A DNA stretch of 53,100 nt from Lachnospiraceae bacterium (GCA_015056795.1 SVFO01000015.1:1-53100), one strand, 5' to 3'. Numbered from the stretch's first letter, positions 36,417 to 44,805 are shown. The notes: a model not told the origin generated them from the sequence alone. Numbers and translations: made by a program.

Positions 36417-36828
36417 GGTATCGTTCTTAAAAATATTATTATAAGGTGTCCTTTTTTTCGCCTGATTCGTTATATGTAATTAAAGAGGTCTTCGCAGGGA
36501 ACATTTAGGGAGGATTGAATATTCAGAAAAAAATAGGGATAACAATTGCATTAACGATGTTGATTGTATTAATGGCAGGGATGCTTTGCAGAAGTTAATG
36601 AAATCACGCATGCATCTCCATGGAGCTGCTGATATAATTAAATTAATGGTTAGATGTCTAATGTGTGATGAAGGAATATTATGACACATTCATTTTGCCC
36701 CGGACGGACACCAATTATGGCCGGCATTGTAAAATGAAATCAATTGATTGACGGCAGAACTTTTTTGAGGGAATATGTGCTTAGGATTAAATGGCAGAGG
36801 GGACATGTTAGTCACACTACAAAATTGA
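36417..36828. other. AT-rich spacer without a recognised gene
   Basis: No coding frame of credible length is visible on either strand apart from the 27-codon remnant at 36515. There is no terminator directly after the nuclease-like gene. The stretch looks like decayed DNA or an unrecognised RNA ending at the hairpin at 36829. Confidence 0.4.
36515..36598 (+). pseudogene. Possible remnant of a signal peptide or lipoprotein start
   Basis: A 27-codon frame beginning TTG after GGGAGGA reads NIQKKIGITIALTMLIVLMA and then GMLCRS, like a signal segment ending near a lipobox cysteine, and stops at once. The Shine-Dalgarno is too close to the TTG for efficient use. I read it as the 5' stump of a lost gene; it could be chance. 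Confidence 0.25.
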
Positions 36829-36866
36829 AGCAATGCTTAAATCACATTTAAGTATTGCTCCCTTTT
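36829..36866 (+). terminator. 13-bp hairpin terminator
   Basis: AGCAATGCTTAAA (36829-36841) pairs with TTTAAGTATTGCT (36847-36859) with one G-U and a 5-base loop, followed by CCCTTTTC. It would end a transcript coming from 36417-36828 or from the nuclease-like gene. Confidence 0.6.
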
Positions 36867-36887
36867 CATTTGTCCGTAGACATCGTA

Positions 36888-36908
36888 TATTATCTATAAG
36901 GCGCCGAA
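36888..36908 (+). promoter_or_regulatory. -10 box and putative XRE operator
   Basis: TATTAT (36888-36893) is a plausible -10 with only a weak -35 (TTCATT, 36865). The motif TAAGGCGCCGAA (36897-36908), with palindrome GGCGCC, lies at the presumed start. The same 12 bases occur in the same place before the XRE-TPR gene at 49163. Confidence 0.5.
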
Positions 36909-36938
36909 CAATTCAATATTTGAAATGGGAGGAAAACA

Positions 36939-38069
36939 ATGAACTCGTTACGTAATCTTGGAAATAACATTTCGCAATTCAGAAAGAGTTCGGATATTAC
37001 GCAGGAGCAGCTGGCGGAGCAGCTTGGCGTCTCCGTCTCGGCCGTATCCCAGTGGGAAACTGGCAAGACCATGCCGGACATTTCGACAATTCCTGTCCTC
37101 TGTCACGTCTTTAATGTCACGGCAGATGAACTACTTGGGATTGACCGCGAGAAGGAAGAGGCAGAAATCAAAAGGATCAATGCGGAGGCCAATTTACTCT
37201 TGGACCGCGCCCATAAGGCGAAAGCAGAGAAAATGCTTCTGGATGCGCATAAGCGCTTCCCCAACAGCTATGAGCTTATGGTTTCGCTGATGTTTCTGTA
37301 TTACAACCTCTCCTACGTAGATGGAGACGGCGTGGAGGAAAAGAAGAAGGCTGAGAAAAACTTGCACAAGTGCATCGCCTACGCCCAGAAGATTCTGGAG
37401 GGTTGTAAGGATGAGGAGTCGCGTGCCAGCGCAAATCAGATCTTATGTTTTTCCTATGACCGGTTAGGCGAAAATGAGAAAGCCATAGAAATCGCGCGGC
37501 GAATGCCGACCATGTCGGTTTGCAGGGAGAGCCTTCTTTCCATTGTCAGCAAGGACCGTGCGAAGCTTGAGAGCAGACAGACGGAAATTTTCATGTTGCT
37601 CCAAGGTCTTTGTATGTCGCTTGACTGCTGCAACGTGAAATTTGAGGACGGAACCTTTGCATATAACGCCATGGAGGAGGCGGCCCTTGCTCAAAAGATC
37701 ATAGATCTTCTTGACGTGTTGTTTGAGGAGAAGGATTATGGCTTCTTTCATGACGCCCTGATGCGTGCGCATCTTCATATTGCGCGCATTGTTGGACGCC
37801 ATGAAAAGGATCGGCAGAAGACGATGTTGCACTTAGAGGCGGCAGCGGATCATGCGGAAGCATTTCTTCAGCATGAAGAGGGGAAAAAGCATACTTCCCT
37901 GTTCCTTCGCGGCTCAGAATATGGAACCTTCCGGACAAGTGATGAAAACAATAATACGGCGATTCTCCTGGAGGTACTGAAAAGTGATCGTTTTGATTTT
38001 GTGAGAGAGGAGGAAAGATTCAAAGCCCTGACGGAACGGCTTAAAAAGACGGCCGGCCAGTGGAAATAA
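36939..38069 (+). CDS. XRE-family regulator with TPR-like C-terminal domain
   Basis: A 376-aa protein. Residues about 5-60 are a classic Cro/C1 helix-turn-helix (ITQEQLAEQLGVSVSAVSQW followed by ETGKTMPDI). The remainder is helical with TPR-like pairs (NLLLDRAHKAKAEKMLLDAH; CFSYDRLGENEKAIEIARRM). This layout matches peptide- or protein-responsive regulators. A paralogue with the same design lies at 48114-49163 and shares the operator-like motif, so the two may cross-regulate. GGGAGGA precedes ATG 36939. Confidence 0.85.
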   Translation: MNSLRNLGNNISQFRKSSDITQEQLAEQLGVSVSAVSQWETGKTMPDISTIPVLCHVFNVTADELLGIDREKEEAEIKRINAEANLLLDRAHKAKAEKMLLDAHKRFPNSYELMVSLMFLYYNLSYVDGDGVEEKKKAEKNLHKCIAYAQKILEGCKDEESRASANQILCFSYDRLGENEKAIEIARRMPTMSVCRESLLSIVSKDRAKLESRQTEIFMLLQGLCMSLDCCNVKFEDGTFAYNAMEEAALAQKIIDLLDVLFEEKDYGFFHDALMRAHLHIARIVGRHEKDRQKTMLHLEAAADHAEAFLQHEEGKKHTSLFLRGSEYGTFRTSDENNNTAILLEVLKSDRFDFVREEERFKALTERLKKTAGQWK

Positions 38070-38260
38070 AATCGCAAATATGGTGACGAACCGTCCTAAC
38101 CTTCTTGAAAATACGCCCACTATGTAGATGAAAGCTTTCAAACGAGGTAAGTATGTTTCAAGGTAAGCGCTGATGACTTAAGTACTTTGTGAGATACTTA
38201 CTTTGTGAATCGAGCAACACATGGCGCGTAAAGTATCGCAGCCAAATTGTGAGGAACAAG

Positions 38261-39805
38261 ATGACAAAAGAACAAATGGAACAGATCGTGCTGGAAAACA
38301 TGCAAAAGATTTACCTATACTGCGTGCGTAGGCTGGGGAACGCGACCGAGGCAGAGGACGTGGCTTCTGACGTGATGTTGGAGCTGCTGCGCTCCTATGG
38401 CAAGGTCAAAGAGGACAATGCAGTCTATGGATATTTGTGGGCAGTGACGGAAAATCTTTGCAAGAATTATTGGCGACGGGCGAAGAAACATGAAACCACT
38501 GAGATTCCGGAGGAATATGCGGGAACCTGCGAAATCACGCCGGAAGAGGCATTCTTTCAAAAACAAGATATTTCGGTGCTTAGAAGGGAGCTTTCGCTCC
38601 TTGGCGAAAAGTATCGCGAAATCATGATCGCGCATTACATCCGTAAGGAAAGCTGTGAGACAATCGCCAGAAACATGAACCTGTCCGAGACCAACGTGAA
38701 GCAGTATCTGTTCGAAGGAAGAAAGAAGGTTAAAAAAGGCATGGATATGAAGAGAGAATATGGAGTGTACAGTTATGCACCCGAGAAATTTGTTTTACAC
38801 TTTTTTGGGGATTCCAGCCAAGGCTATTGGGAACTCTTTAACAGAAGGCTTCCCGGCAGCATCATGCTGGCAGTGTATGACAGTCCTAAGACCATGGAAG
38901 AGCTCAGCATGGAGGTCGGCGTTTCCGTTCCGTATCTGGAAGAGGATGTAGCAAAGCTGGAGGAGTTTCAGCTACTTGTCAAGAAGGGGCAAAAGTATTA
39001 CAGCGGGATCGTGATTTATAACAACGCATTCCAAGACGAAGTGAAAAAGGCAGTGAAGGCGGCAACCCTTGAAAATATTGACATCATCAAGTCAGCAGTT
39101 GAGAAAGGGAAAAAGCTTCTTGCAAATACGGATTATCAGTGCTATCGGGCGGATGAAAACGTCAAGGGGTGGTTCCTTGTAGTTCTCATGATCTGGGAGG
39201 CCATTCAGAAATCAGAAGAAAAAATGAAGACAAGGCTTTCTTTCCCGCTTCTTGCGAACGGTAGCAAGGGTTACGTCATGGGCGAACGCGGCGAGAGCGT
39301 CAGAGAGAATGCCGGAATCTACGGCATGTATTCCTTGAATCACGGGTATCTGCGTGCCATCAATTTTAAGAGCCTGACGGATAGAGTCGTGAATCCCTTT
39401 GAAAAAGGAGCGAGGGAGGTCTTGTGTGCCAGTGAGGCAAGACTTGGCGAAACCACGCAGCTGGAGACTCTCTCTGATATGTTGGAAAAGGGGATTGTTC
39501 ACATGGAAAACGGTAGGATCTGCCCAAATTTCTCGGAGATTTCAGAAAAGGATTATTTTTGGCTAATGGACAATCTTTCTGAGGAGATCGATGTATTTGC
39601 AACCATAGCCGCGACTCTTCGTGATGATGCGGCAGAGACGCTTGCAAGGGTCGTTCCCAAGGAAATCTCGGACGCGCGCGAGGTCGGCAGCATTGTCTGC
39701 ATGTGGCTCCTGATAGAGAGTATGATCTCGGCGGTGCTTGACAGCGGATACCTCACCAAGGGGAGTGATGAGCAGAACCTTACCACATTATATGTCAGAA
39801 GATAG
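38261..39805 (+). CDS. ECF sigma factor fused to a winged-helix and long C-terminal domain
   Basis: A 514-aa protein. Residues 1-165 form an ECF sigma factor: region 2 (IYLYCVRRLGNATEAEDVAS; YGYLWAVTENLCKNYWRRAK) and region 4 (YREIMIAHYIRKESCETIAR; LSETNVKQYLFEGRKKVKKG). Then comes a winged-helix-like segment (LPGSIMLAVYDSPKTMEELS followed by MEVGVSVPYLEEDVAKLEE) and about 270 residues of unknown fold. A paralogue of the same layout lies convergently at 39914-41581. ATG 38261 has GAGGAAC upstream; the frame is open to 38189. Two TACTTTGTGA copies (38183, 38199) upstream could be a control site. Confidence 0.8.
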   Translation: MTKEQMEQIVLENMQKIYLYCVRRLGNATEAEDVASDVMLELLRSYGKVKEDNAVYGYLWAVTENLCKNYWRRAKKHETTEIPEEYAGTCEITPEEAFFQKQDISVLRRELSLLGEKYREIMIAHYIRKESCETIARNMNLSETNVKQYLFEGRKKVKKGMDMKREYGVYSYAPEKFVLHFFGDSSQGYWELFNRRLPGSIMLAVYDSPKTMEELSMEVGVSVPYLEEDVAKLEEFQLLVKKGQKYYSGIVIYNNAFQDEVKKAVKAATLENIDIIKSAVEKGKKLLANTDYQCYRADENVKGWFLVVLMIWEAIQKSEEKMKTRLSFPLLANGSKGYVMGERGESVRENAGIYGMYSLNHGYLRAINFKSLTDRVVNPFEKGAREVLCASEARLGETTQLETLSDMLEKGIVHMENGRICPNFSEISEKDYFWLMDNLSEEIDVFATIAATLRDDAAETLARVVPKEISDAREVGSIVCMWLLIESMISAVLDSGYLTKGSDEQNLTTLYVRR

Positions 39806-39852
39806 AAAGTTATAAAACCAGTGCCATCGAAAAAGATACTTGAATAATCGCA

Positions 39853-39888
39853 AAAGATCTCAGGGCATGCCCTGAGATCTTTCTGTTT
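39853..39888. terminator. Bidirectional terminator between the convergent sigma genes
   Basis: A perfect palindrome, AAAGATCTCAGGGC (39853-39866) with GCCCTGAGATCTTT (39869-39882), is followed by CTGTTTT. It contains the 14-bp CAGGGCATGCCCTG found also at 18574. Confidence 0.8.
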
Positions 39889-39913
39889 TGGGTAAATACT
39901 TACGGCAAATGCC

Positions 39914-41581
39914 CTACGCTTCCTCCTTCGTGACCACCATCAGTACCGGCGGCGCGGGCTTGTCATACCCCTTCAAAAACAACCCTCTGTTTTTGAGCTC
40001 GTAAATCAGGGCGCTGGGAAAGAAGCAGCAAGTGTTCAGGTACCGCAGGAACCCTGGCACGTCCTTTTGTAGGTGCTTTGGCACGGTGGCGGGATTTTTG
40101 ATCATTTTCAGGTATTCATCGTGAAATGTCTTCGACAGCTTTTCCGCATATTCCTCCATCAGATCATAAAAGGCTTTCCGATTGGCGTTGCTTAGCACGG
40201 GAATGTTCAGTTTTAGCTTGCCGTCAGGAAGTCTTTCCAGGAAATCCAGCTGGATATAGGTATCCATGTTCTCCAAAAGCTTCCCCGGGATTCCGGAAAG
40301 GATGTTTTCATTGCCTGTATGAATCGCGTAGAGGAACTTGATCATTCCTTCTCTGGCGTCATCAAAATTCTCCTCATAGTGGTACGCGGTATGGGAGCGC
40401 CCCAAGGCATCCGTGTCATAATCAAAAAGTCCCACCTGACTGGCACCTGGCAAACGCTCAATGCTTCCTCCCGCTTCGCCGCTGATTGCATATCCTTTGT
40501 AGGGACTCTTGTCATACTCATAATCAGCCGTATAGCGGTTTCCCATGGCGAACCACCGACCGCCGTTTTTTCTGTAAGGATACTCGGAATAGGGCGAAAA
40601 GCCCGCAATCTCATCCCGGACCTTGATCACGGAATGATAGGTGGAATGAAGCACGAAATAGCCTTCCAGCTTTGCGGCCTGGGAAGGATTCTGACTTTGA
40701 TAATAATCAGTGCCGCGAAGCGTCCTAAGTCCTTCCTCCAAATAGAGCCAAATATCCCGACACAAGGTATTTGCAAGACTTTTTTGTACGTCAAACGTAT
40801 TTACCCTATCCGCTTCCGTGTAGATGATGAAGTCCGTAAATACCTTATCTCCGACGCGTTTCATCAATTCGCCGTCCACAAGACGATCCACGATGGGCTC
40901 AATATAAGTCGTAGAAATCCCAATGGCATCAGCCAGTTCCGGAATTGTGACAGGCTTGTCATATGCCAGGATCAAAAGATTCATGGTGATCTTGTCATTT
41001 CTTACTAAGGAATACGGCTCTCCGTTCATTCCGCCGTTTCCGCTGCTGGAAATCCACAGGACTTCCGGTTCATAGCTTTGTTTTTCATATTTTTCCATGG
41101 TCAAATCCTTTCTTAGTTTCTCTCTGCCTAGGCGAAGGCGGCTTTTTACCGTGTTTTCAGGCAAAGCCAGAGCTTTCGCGATTGTCTCAACCGACTGTCC
41201 GTGAAAGTAATGTCTCACCAGCACTTCCCGATAGATAGAGGTCAGTCTCGCAACCAGCCGGCGAAGATTTTCCTCCTCGCCAAGTTCCGTGTCATCCGGC
41301 GTCTCTGGCGAGTAGCTTTCTTCATACGGTATGTCATAATCCATTCCATAAAAGGTCAGCGGTTTCCGATATTTTTCACGCAACAGATCATAATACTTTC
41401 TGTTTAGCACCGTGGAAAGCCAGCTTTTTGCATTTTCGATCACGGTTCCTTTTTTAAGGGCAAGAAGTCCTTCCAGCAGCGTGCTTTGAACGAGATCTTG
41501 CGCCTCCTCTAAGAAATCGCATTTGCCGGCCGCCAGCCGAAGCAGGTAATCTGCGTGCTTAGATAATTCTTCCGTATTCAT
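39914..41581 (-). CDS. ECF sigma factor fused to a winged-helix and long C-terminal domain (paralogue)
   Basis: A 555-aa protein. Region 2 (EEAQDLVQSTLLEGLLALKK; AKSWLSTVLNRKYYDLLREK) and region 4 (YREVLVRHYFHGQSVETIAK; LPENTVKSRLRLGREKLRKD) occupy residues 1-165. A winged-helix segment follows (MNLLILAYDKPVTIPELADA; IGISTTYIEPIVDRLVDGEL), then an aromatic-rich domain (about 250-555). The C-terminal part may sense a signal in place of an anti-sigma factor. ATG 41581 has GGGGGA 6 bases upstream and is preferred to the open extension up to 41653. Confidence 0.8.
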   Translation of the reverse strand: MNTEELSKHADYLLRLAAGKCDFLEEAQDLVQSTLLEGLLALKKGTVIENAKSWLSTVLNRKYYDLLREKYRKPLTFYGMDYDIPYEESYSPETPDDTELGEEENLRRLVARLTSIYREVLVRHYFHGQSVETIAKALALPENTVKSRLRLGREKLRKDLTMEKYEKQSYEPEVLWISSSGNGGMNGEPYSLVRNDKITMNLLILAYDKPVTIPELADAIGISTTYIEPIVDRLVDGELMKRVGDKVFTDFIIYTEADRVNTFDVQKSLANTLCRDIWLYLEEGLRTLRGTDYYQSQNPSQAAKLEGYFVLHSTYHSVIKVRDEIAGFSPYSEYPYRKNGGRWFAMGNRYTADYEYDKSPYKGYAISGEAGGSIERLPGASQVGLFDYDTDALGRSHTAYHYEENFDDAREGMIKFLYAIHTGNENILSGIPGKLLENMDTYIQLDFLERLPDGKLKLNIPVLSNANRKAFYDLMEEYAEKLSKTFHDEYLKMIKNPATVPKHLQKDVPGFLRYLNTCCFFPSALIYELKNRGLFLKGYDKPAPPVLMVVTKEEA

Positions 41582-41708
41582 ATGAGGTCCCCCACGCCAG
41601 GCATTCTGATTATGAACGTCCGGCCTTTTTGAAGCTTCACCTGTTAGTCGCAAAACTAAGGATTAGGTTCACCGATTTTAAAAAATTTGTCAGCAATCTT
41701 ATGTTTAG

Positions 41709-41736
41709 ATGATATCATAAATTACATGTTTATCAA
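41709..41736 (-). promoter_or_regulatory. Promoter of the minus-strand sigma gene
   Basis: On the minus strand, -35 TTGATA (41731-41736), spacer 16, -10 TATCAT (41709-41714) with extended TGA. It looks like a housekeeping promoter rather than an ECF one. Confidence 0.6.
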
Positions 41737-41828
41737 ACGGTAACAATTATCGTTGTAACAGTGTGACACGTAGAAGCTAAGAGGGTGAAAGAACGTTACT
41801 TAGCCAGATGAGATTCCAAAGATTCCTG

Positions 41829-41935
41829 ATACCTCGCCCAAGGCTTGAATGCCCATACAGGAGGTAAAACAAGAAAACATGAGTCGCAGAATACCTCGCC
41901 CAGGGTTCAAGCGCCCGCATGGGAGGTAAAGCAAT
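41829..41935 (+). repeat. Tandem 62-nt hairpin repeat, two copies
   Basis: Copies start at 41829 and 41891, 62 bases apart. Each has ATACCTCGCCCA, a variable middle, then GGAGGTAAA. TACCTC pairs with GAGGTA (41830-41835 with 41861-41866; 41892-41897 with 41923-41928), with GCCC/GGG contacts inside. The changes between copies are concentrated in the middle. The strand of action is unknown. Confidence 0.6.
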
Positions 41936-42036
41936 AATGTCATGTCGGAAATTGTTTCTGCCAAGATAGCCATGCCTATTTACAAGACAGTAGAAAAGCG
42001 GGAAAATGAATATAACTTGATCATAACCGTATCAGG

Positions 42037-42120
42037 AAAAACAACAAGAAAAACGACAAGAAAAACGACAAGAAAAACGACAAGAGCAATGACGAGAAAA
42101 ACGACAAGAAAAACAATAAG
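42037..42120 (+). repeat. 12-bp minisatellite, seven units
   Basis: Seven units of AAAAACGACAAG, four of them exact. They fall in an open frame (41942-42157) where they would encode KTTR repeats; that frame has its nearest Shine-Dalgarno about 15 bases from the ATG and no recognisable family, so I do not call it a gene. Confidence 0.75.
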
Positions 42121-42148
42121 ATATTTTAAAACCTACGACGTCAAAAAA

Positions 42149-42246
42149 GGTACATAATAGTTGAAGGTACATAATAGTTGAAGATACATAATAGTTGAAG
42201 ATACGTAATAGTTGAAGGTACGTAATGAAGGTACATGACGGCTGAA
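42149..42246 (+). repeat. 17-bp minisatellite, six units
   Basis: Units GGTACATAATAGTTGAA at 42149 and 42166, then GA- or GG-variants at 42183, 42200, 42217 (4 bases shorter) and 42230. They end 35 bases before the ECF sigma gene, in its presumed leader or promoter. No clear -35/-10 pair is seen between 41760 and 42280. Confidence 0.8.
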
Positions 42247-42280
42247 GGCACCGATAGAAAGAGTAAGGAGGTGAGGCAAG

Positions 42281-42835
42281 ATGGAGGAAACACAGATCAT
42301 AGATCTGTATTTTGCCCGGGACGAGCAGGCAATTCGGGAAACGCAGGCGCAGTATGGCAGGCAAATGTATGCGACGGCGTATCGCATTTTGAACAATCAT
42401 GAGGATTCCGAGGAATGCGTGAATGATGCTTATGCGGGTCTGTGGAATGCAATTCCGCCGACCAGACCGGGGAGCCTTTTGGCGTTTGCCTGTAAGATCA
42501 CCAGAAACCTCTCGCTAAAGAGATTTCAGTATTTGACGCGGAAAAAACGCCTTGCAGCCGTGACGACTTCGTTTGATGAGCTTGAGGCCGTGCTGCCGGA
42601 TGAACGTTTTATGCCGGGTGCGACGGATGACGACGTCGGAAAGCTGATCAGTCAGTTTTTGAGGAACCAAAAGGAAGAGGTCAGATATATATTTATCCGC
42701 AAGTACTTTTTCTTTGATCCCATAAAGGAAATTGCAAAGAATTGCTCCATCACGGAGAGTAAGGTAAAGAACCTTCTGTTTCATGCCAGAAAGGAGTTAA
42801 AGGAATACCTCAGGAAGGAGGGCGTGGCAATATGA
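42281..42835 (+). CDS. ECF-type RNA polymerase sigma factor, 184 aa
   Basis: A 184-aa sigma factor: region 2 (YGRQMYATAYRILNNHEDSE followed by ECVNDAYAGLWNAIPP), a linker, and region 4 (VRYIFIRKYFFFDPIKEIAK followed by NCSITESKVKNLLFHARKEL). AAGGAGG precedes ATG 42281. It overlaps the next gene, whose product is probably its membrane anti-sigma partner, as ATGA. A 98-bp minisatellite stands just upstream and may affect its expression. Confidence 0.88.
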   Translation: MEETQIIDLYFARDEQAIRETQAQYGRQMYATAYRILNNHEDSEECVNDAYAGLWNAIPPTRPGSLLAFACKITRNLSLKRFQYLTRKKRLAAVTTSFDELEAVLPDERFMPGATDDDVGKLISQFLRNQKEEVRYIFIRKYFFFDPIKEIAKNCSITESKVKNLLFHARKELKEYLRKEGVAI

Positions 42836-44061
42836 GAATGGTAGATGCAATTGGAAACATAGAAGAAGACTTGATCCTAGAGGCCATGGTATCTCCAAGG
42901 GGCGAAAAACACGGCATCGGTCCAAGTGGCGACTTAAGTAAAAATGTCGTTCCCTGGGCACCCTGGCTCAAGTGGGGAGGCGCCGCGGCATGCCTGATCA
43001 TGCTGGTCATCGCGAGTGTGATACTCCTTCCATCGACACTTGGAAAGAATAAGCAAAGCATGGGGGATGGCAGATACAAAAGCTTTACGCTCCAAGGGCA
43101 GGAGTATACGGCTATCATTTGGCCTTGGGAATACCAGACGGTCGGTGAAAAATACAGGACGATGATCGTGAATGGCATGGAGTACGTAAATACGGGCCAC
43201 AAGGTCTCAGAGACTATGCTTAAGTCAGCATTGGGAACCTTTGACGTAAGCGGGTATGATGAAATCAAGGAGGAGTCACACGTCATTTCGGGCGAGGCGT
43301 ATGAACTAAGAGACGTCGTGGCAAGCAGGATTCTGGCCGTGAAGCTGGAGGACGGATACTATGTCTTTCGCAATTTCGAGTATCTGCCGGCGAGTACGCT
43401 CGGCGAATTGCTGGATCAAGTCAATATGCCCGAGCTCATAAGCTTAAATTGGTTTGAGGACAGGGGAACGGATTCTAAGGACAAGCGCTTTGTTTTAAAG
43501 GATGCTTCCTGTCTGTGGAACGTTTTGACTAAGGAGTGCAGGGAGGCAAAGTTTATTGAAGACCAAATGTGGATGGTTCCAAAACGCGAGTATCTTGGCT
43601 TTTCCATCAGCTCTGAGGCACTGGGCATCGATAATGTCGCACTTTACGTTACGAAAGACGGATACTTGTGGACCAATGCATTTGGCTGGCAGTCTCTCTA
43701 TGACATCGGGGAGGAAGCCGCAGGGGAAATCATTCAAAACTGCAGGGAGCATTGTACGGAAATAGAGGCACGGCCTTTTTCGAATGCCGTCATTGGTACC
43801 GTCACGGAAATCACCGAGGAATATTTTCTGGTGGATGATGCCGTTCTTTGCAAGGATCCGAAGGATGGCATCACATACAAAGTTTTGCTAAATGATCTGC
43901 GCATTTCCCGCTACGTGCAAATGAATCTCATCAAGGCAGGAGATATGGTGGAGGTATTGTATCGCGGTCAGATGGATGAAGAAAACGATCATGCGATACG
44001 CGAAGCAACCTACGCCTCGAAGGTAACGATCATAGATGGTGAGGCTTTAATATTTGAATAA
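42832..44061 (+). CDS. Membrane-anchored putative anti-sigma factor, 409 aa
   Basis: A 409-aa protein with a cytoplasmic N-terminus (about residues 1-45), one span (about 48-66, GAAACLIMLVIASVILLPS) and a large extracellular domain without a recognised fold. Translational coupling to the ECF gene and single-pass topology fit a regulator of that sigma factor; the short N-terminal part would bind it. The first 20 residues do not show a zinc-binding HxxxCxxC motif. The extracellular domain could sense envelope signals. Function is inferred from context. Confidence 0.65.
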   Translation: MRMVDAIGNIEEDLILEAMVSPRGEKHGIGPSGDLSKNVVPWAPWLKWGGAAACLIMLVIASVILLPSTLGKNKQSMGDGRYKSFTLQGQEYTAIIWPWEYQTVGEKYRTMIVNGMEYVNTGHKVSETMLKSALGTFDVSGYDEIKEESHVISGEAYELRDVVASRILAVKLEDGYYVFRNFEYLPASTLGELLDQVNMPELISLNWFEDRGTDSKDKRFVLKDASCLWNVLTKECREAKFIEDQMWMVPKREYLGFSISSEALGIDNVALYVTKDGYLWTNAFGWQSLYDIGEEAAGEIIQNCREHCTEIEARPFSNAVIGTVTEITEEYFLVDDAVLCKDPKDGITYKVLLNDLRISRYVQMNLIKAGDMVEVLYRGQMDEENDHAIREATYASKVTIIDGEALIFE

Positions 44062-44120
44062 TGCACGTGATTTACGGTGCATGGCTCTATTTTTTCAAAA
44101 GATAGAGCAAGAAGGGCACA

Positions 44121-44155
44121 AAAATTCCCGAGAATGAAGTTTCTCGGGAGTTTTT
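44121..44155 (+). terminator. Terminator of the ECF unit
   Basis: TCCCGAGAA (44126-44134) pairs with TTCTCGGGA (44141-44149), followed by five T and flanked by AAAA upstream. Another stem, GCTCTAT/ATAGAGC (44084-44108), precedes it. Confidence 0.88.
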
Positions 44156-44249
44156 GTTTACTGATTATTTGCAGTGTCTCTTGCCTTCCTGGCATTTTCC
44201 TTGTCATTTGCTGATATAAAGGCATATAAATATTTTTTTGCTTTAAGTA

Positions 44250-44283
44250 TTGACTTTAAACTGTTATTGGTGTATATATAACA
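44250..44283 (+). promoter_or_regulatory. Promoter and putative GntR operator
   Basis: -35 TTGACT (44250-44255), spacer 17, -10 TATATA (44273-44278). The inverted repeat TGTTAT-N10-ATAACA (44262-44283) overlaps the -10 box, a placement expected for repression by the YtrA-type protein encoded next. Confidence 0.65.
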
Positions 44284-44335
44284 TATAAACAGTAAAACGA
44301 GAAGGTCAATATGAATTAGAGAAAGGAGCGGAGAA

Positions 44336-44713
44336 ATGATTCTGTCTCAGAATTCGGGGATTCCCATCTATCAGCAGATAGCAGATGCCTTTAAGGCAGA
44401 TATCTTATCAGGAAAGCTAAAGCAAGGGGAGTATCTGCCTTCCATTCGAAGCTTGGCGAAGGAACTTCGGATCAGTGTCATTACCACAATGAAGGCCTAT
44501 GAGCTTCTGGAAGCGGAAGGACTTGTCACGGGCGTTCAGGGCAAGGGATTTTACGTGAATGCCCAAGACTCCGAGATGCTTCGGGAACAGCATCTAAGAA
44601 AGGTGGAAGAGTGTCTTGCGGAGGCCATGAGCGCTGCAAGGATTGCGGGACTTAGCAACAAGGAACTGCAGGAAATGCTAAAGATCCTCTTGGAGCAATC
44701 GGAGGAACGCTAA
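44336..44713 (+). CDS. GntR-family (YtrA subfamily) repressor
   Basis: A 125-aa regulator: winged-helix GntR domain (IPIYQQIADAFKADILSGKL; LPSIRSLAKELRISVITTMK; GLVTGVQGKGFYV) with the short C-terminal helix pair typical of YtrA. Members of this subfamily control adjacent ABC transporters. It is first in an operon with an ATPase and two membrane proteins, behind a promoter with an overlapping palindrome. Confidence 0.92.
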   Translation: MILSQNSGIPIYQQIADAFKADILSGKLKQGEYLPSIRSLAKELRISVITTMKAYELLEAEGLVTGVQGKGFYVNAQDSEMLREQHLRKVEECLAEAMSAARIAGLSNKELQEMLKILLEQSEER

Positions 44714-44805
44714 GAATTGGATGTCCAGCAAAAGGTCTGGAAAGGTGCAAGAACGCGAGGGGCAAGACGGACTGCTTGATCACGGTAAATGGAAGGAAAA
44801 AGCAT

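Noticed and set aside
41942..42157. 71-codon frame encoding KTTR repeats
   Set aside because: The Shine-Dalgarno is too distant and the repeats arise from a 12-bp minisatellite; kept as a repeat, not as a gene.
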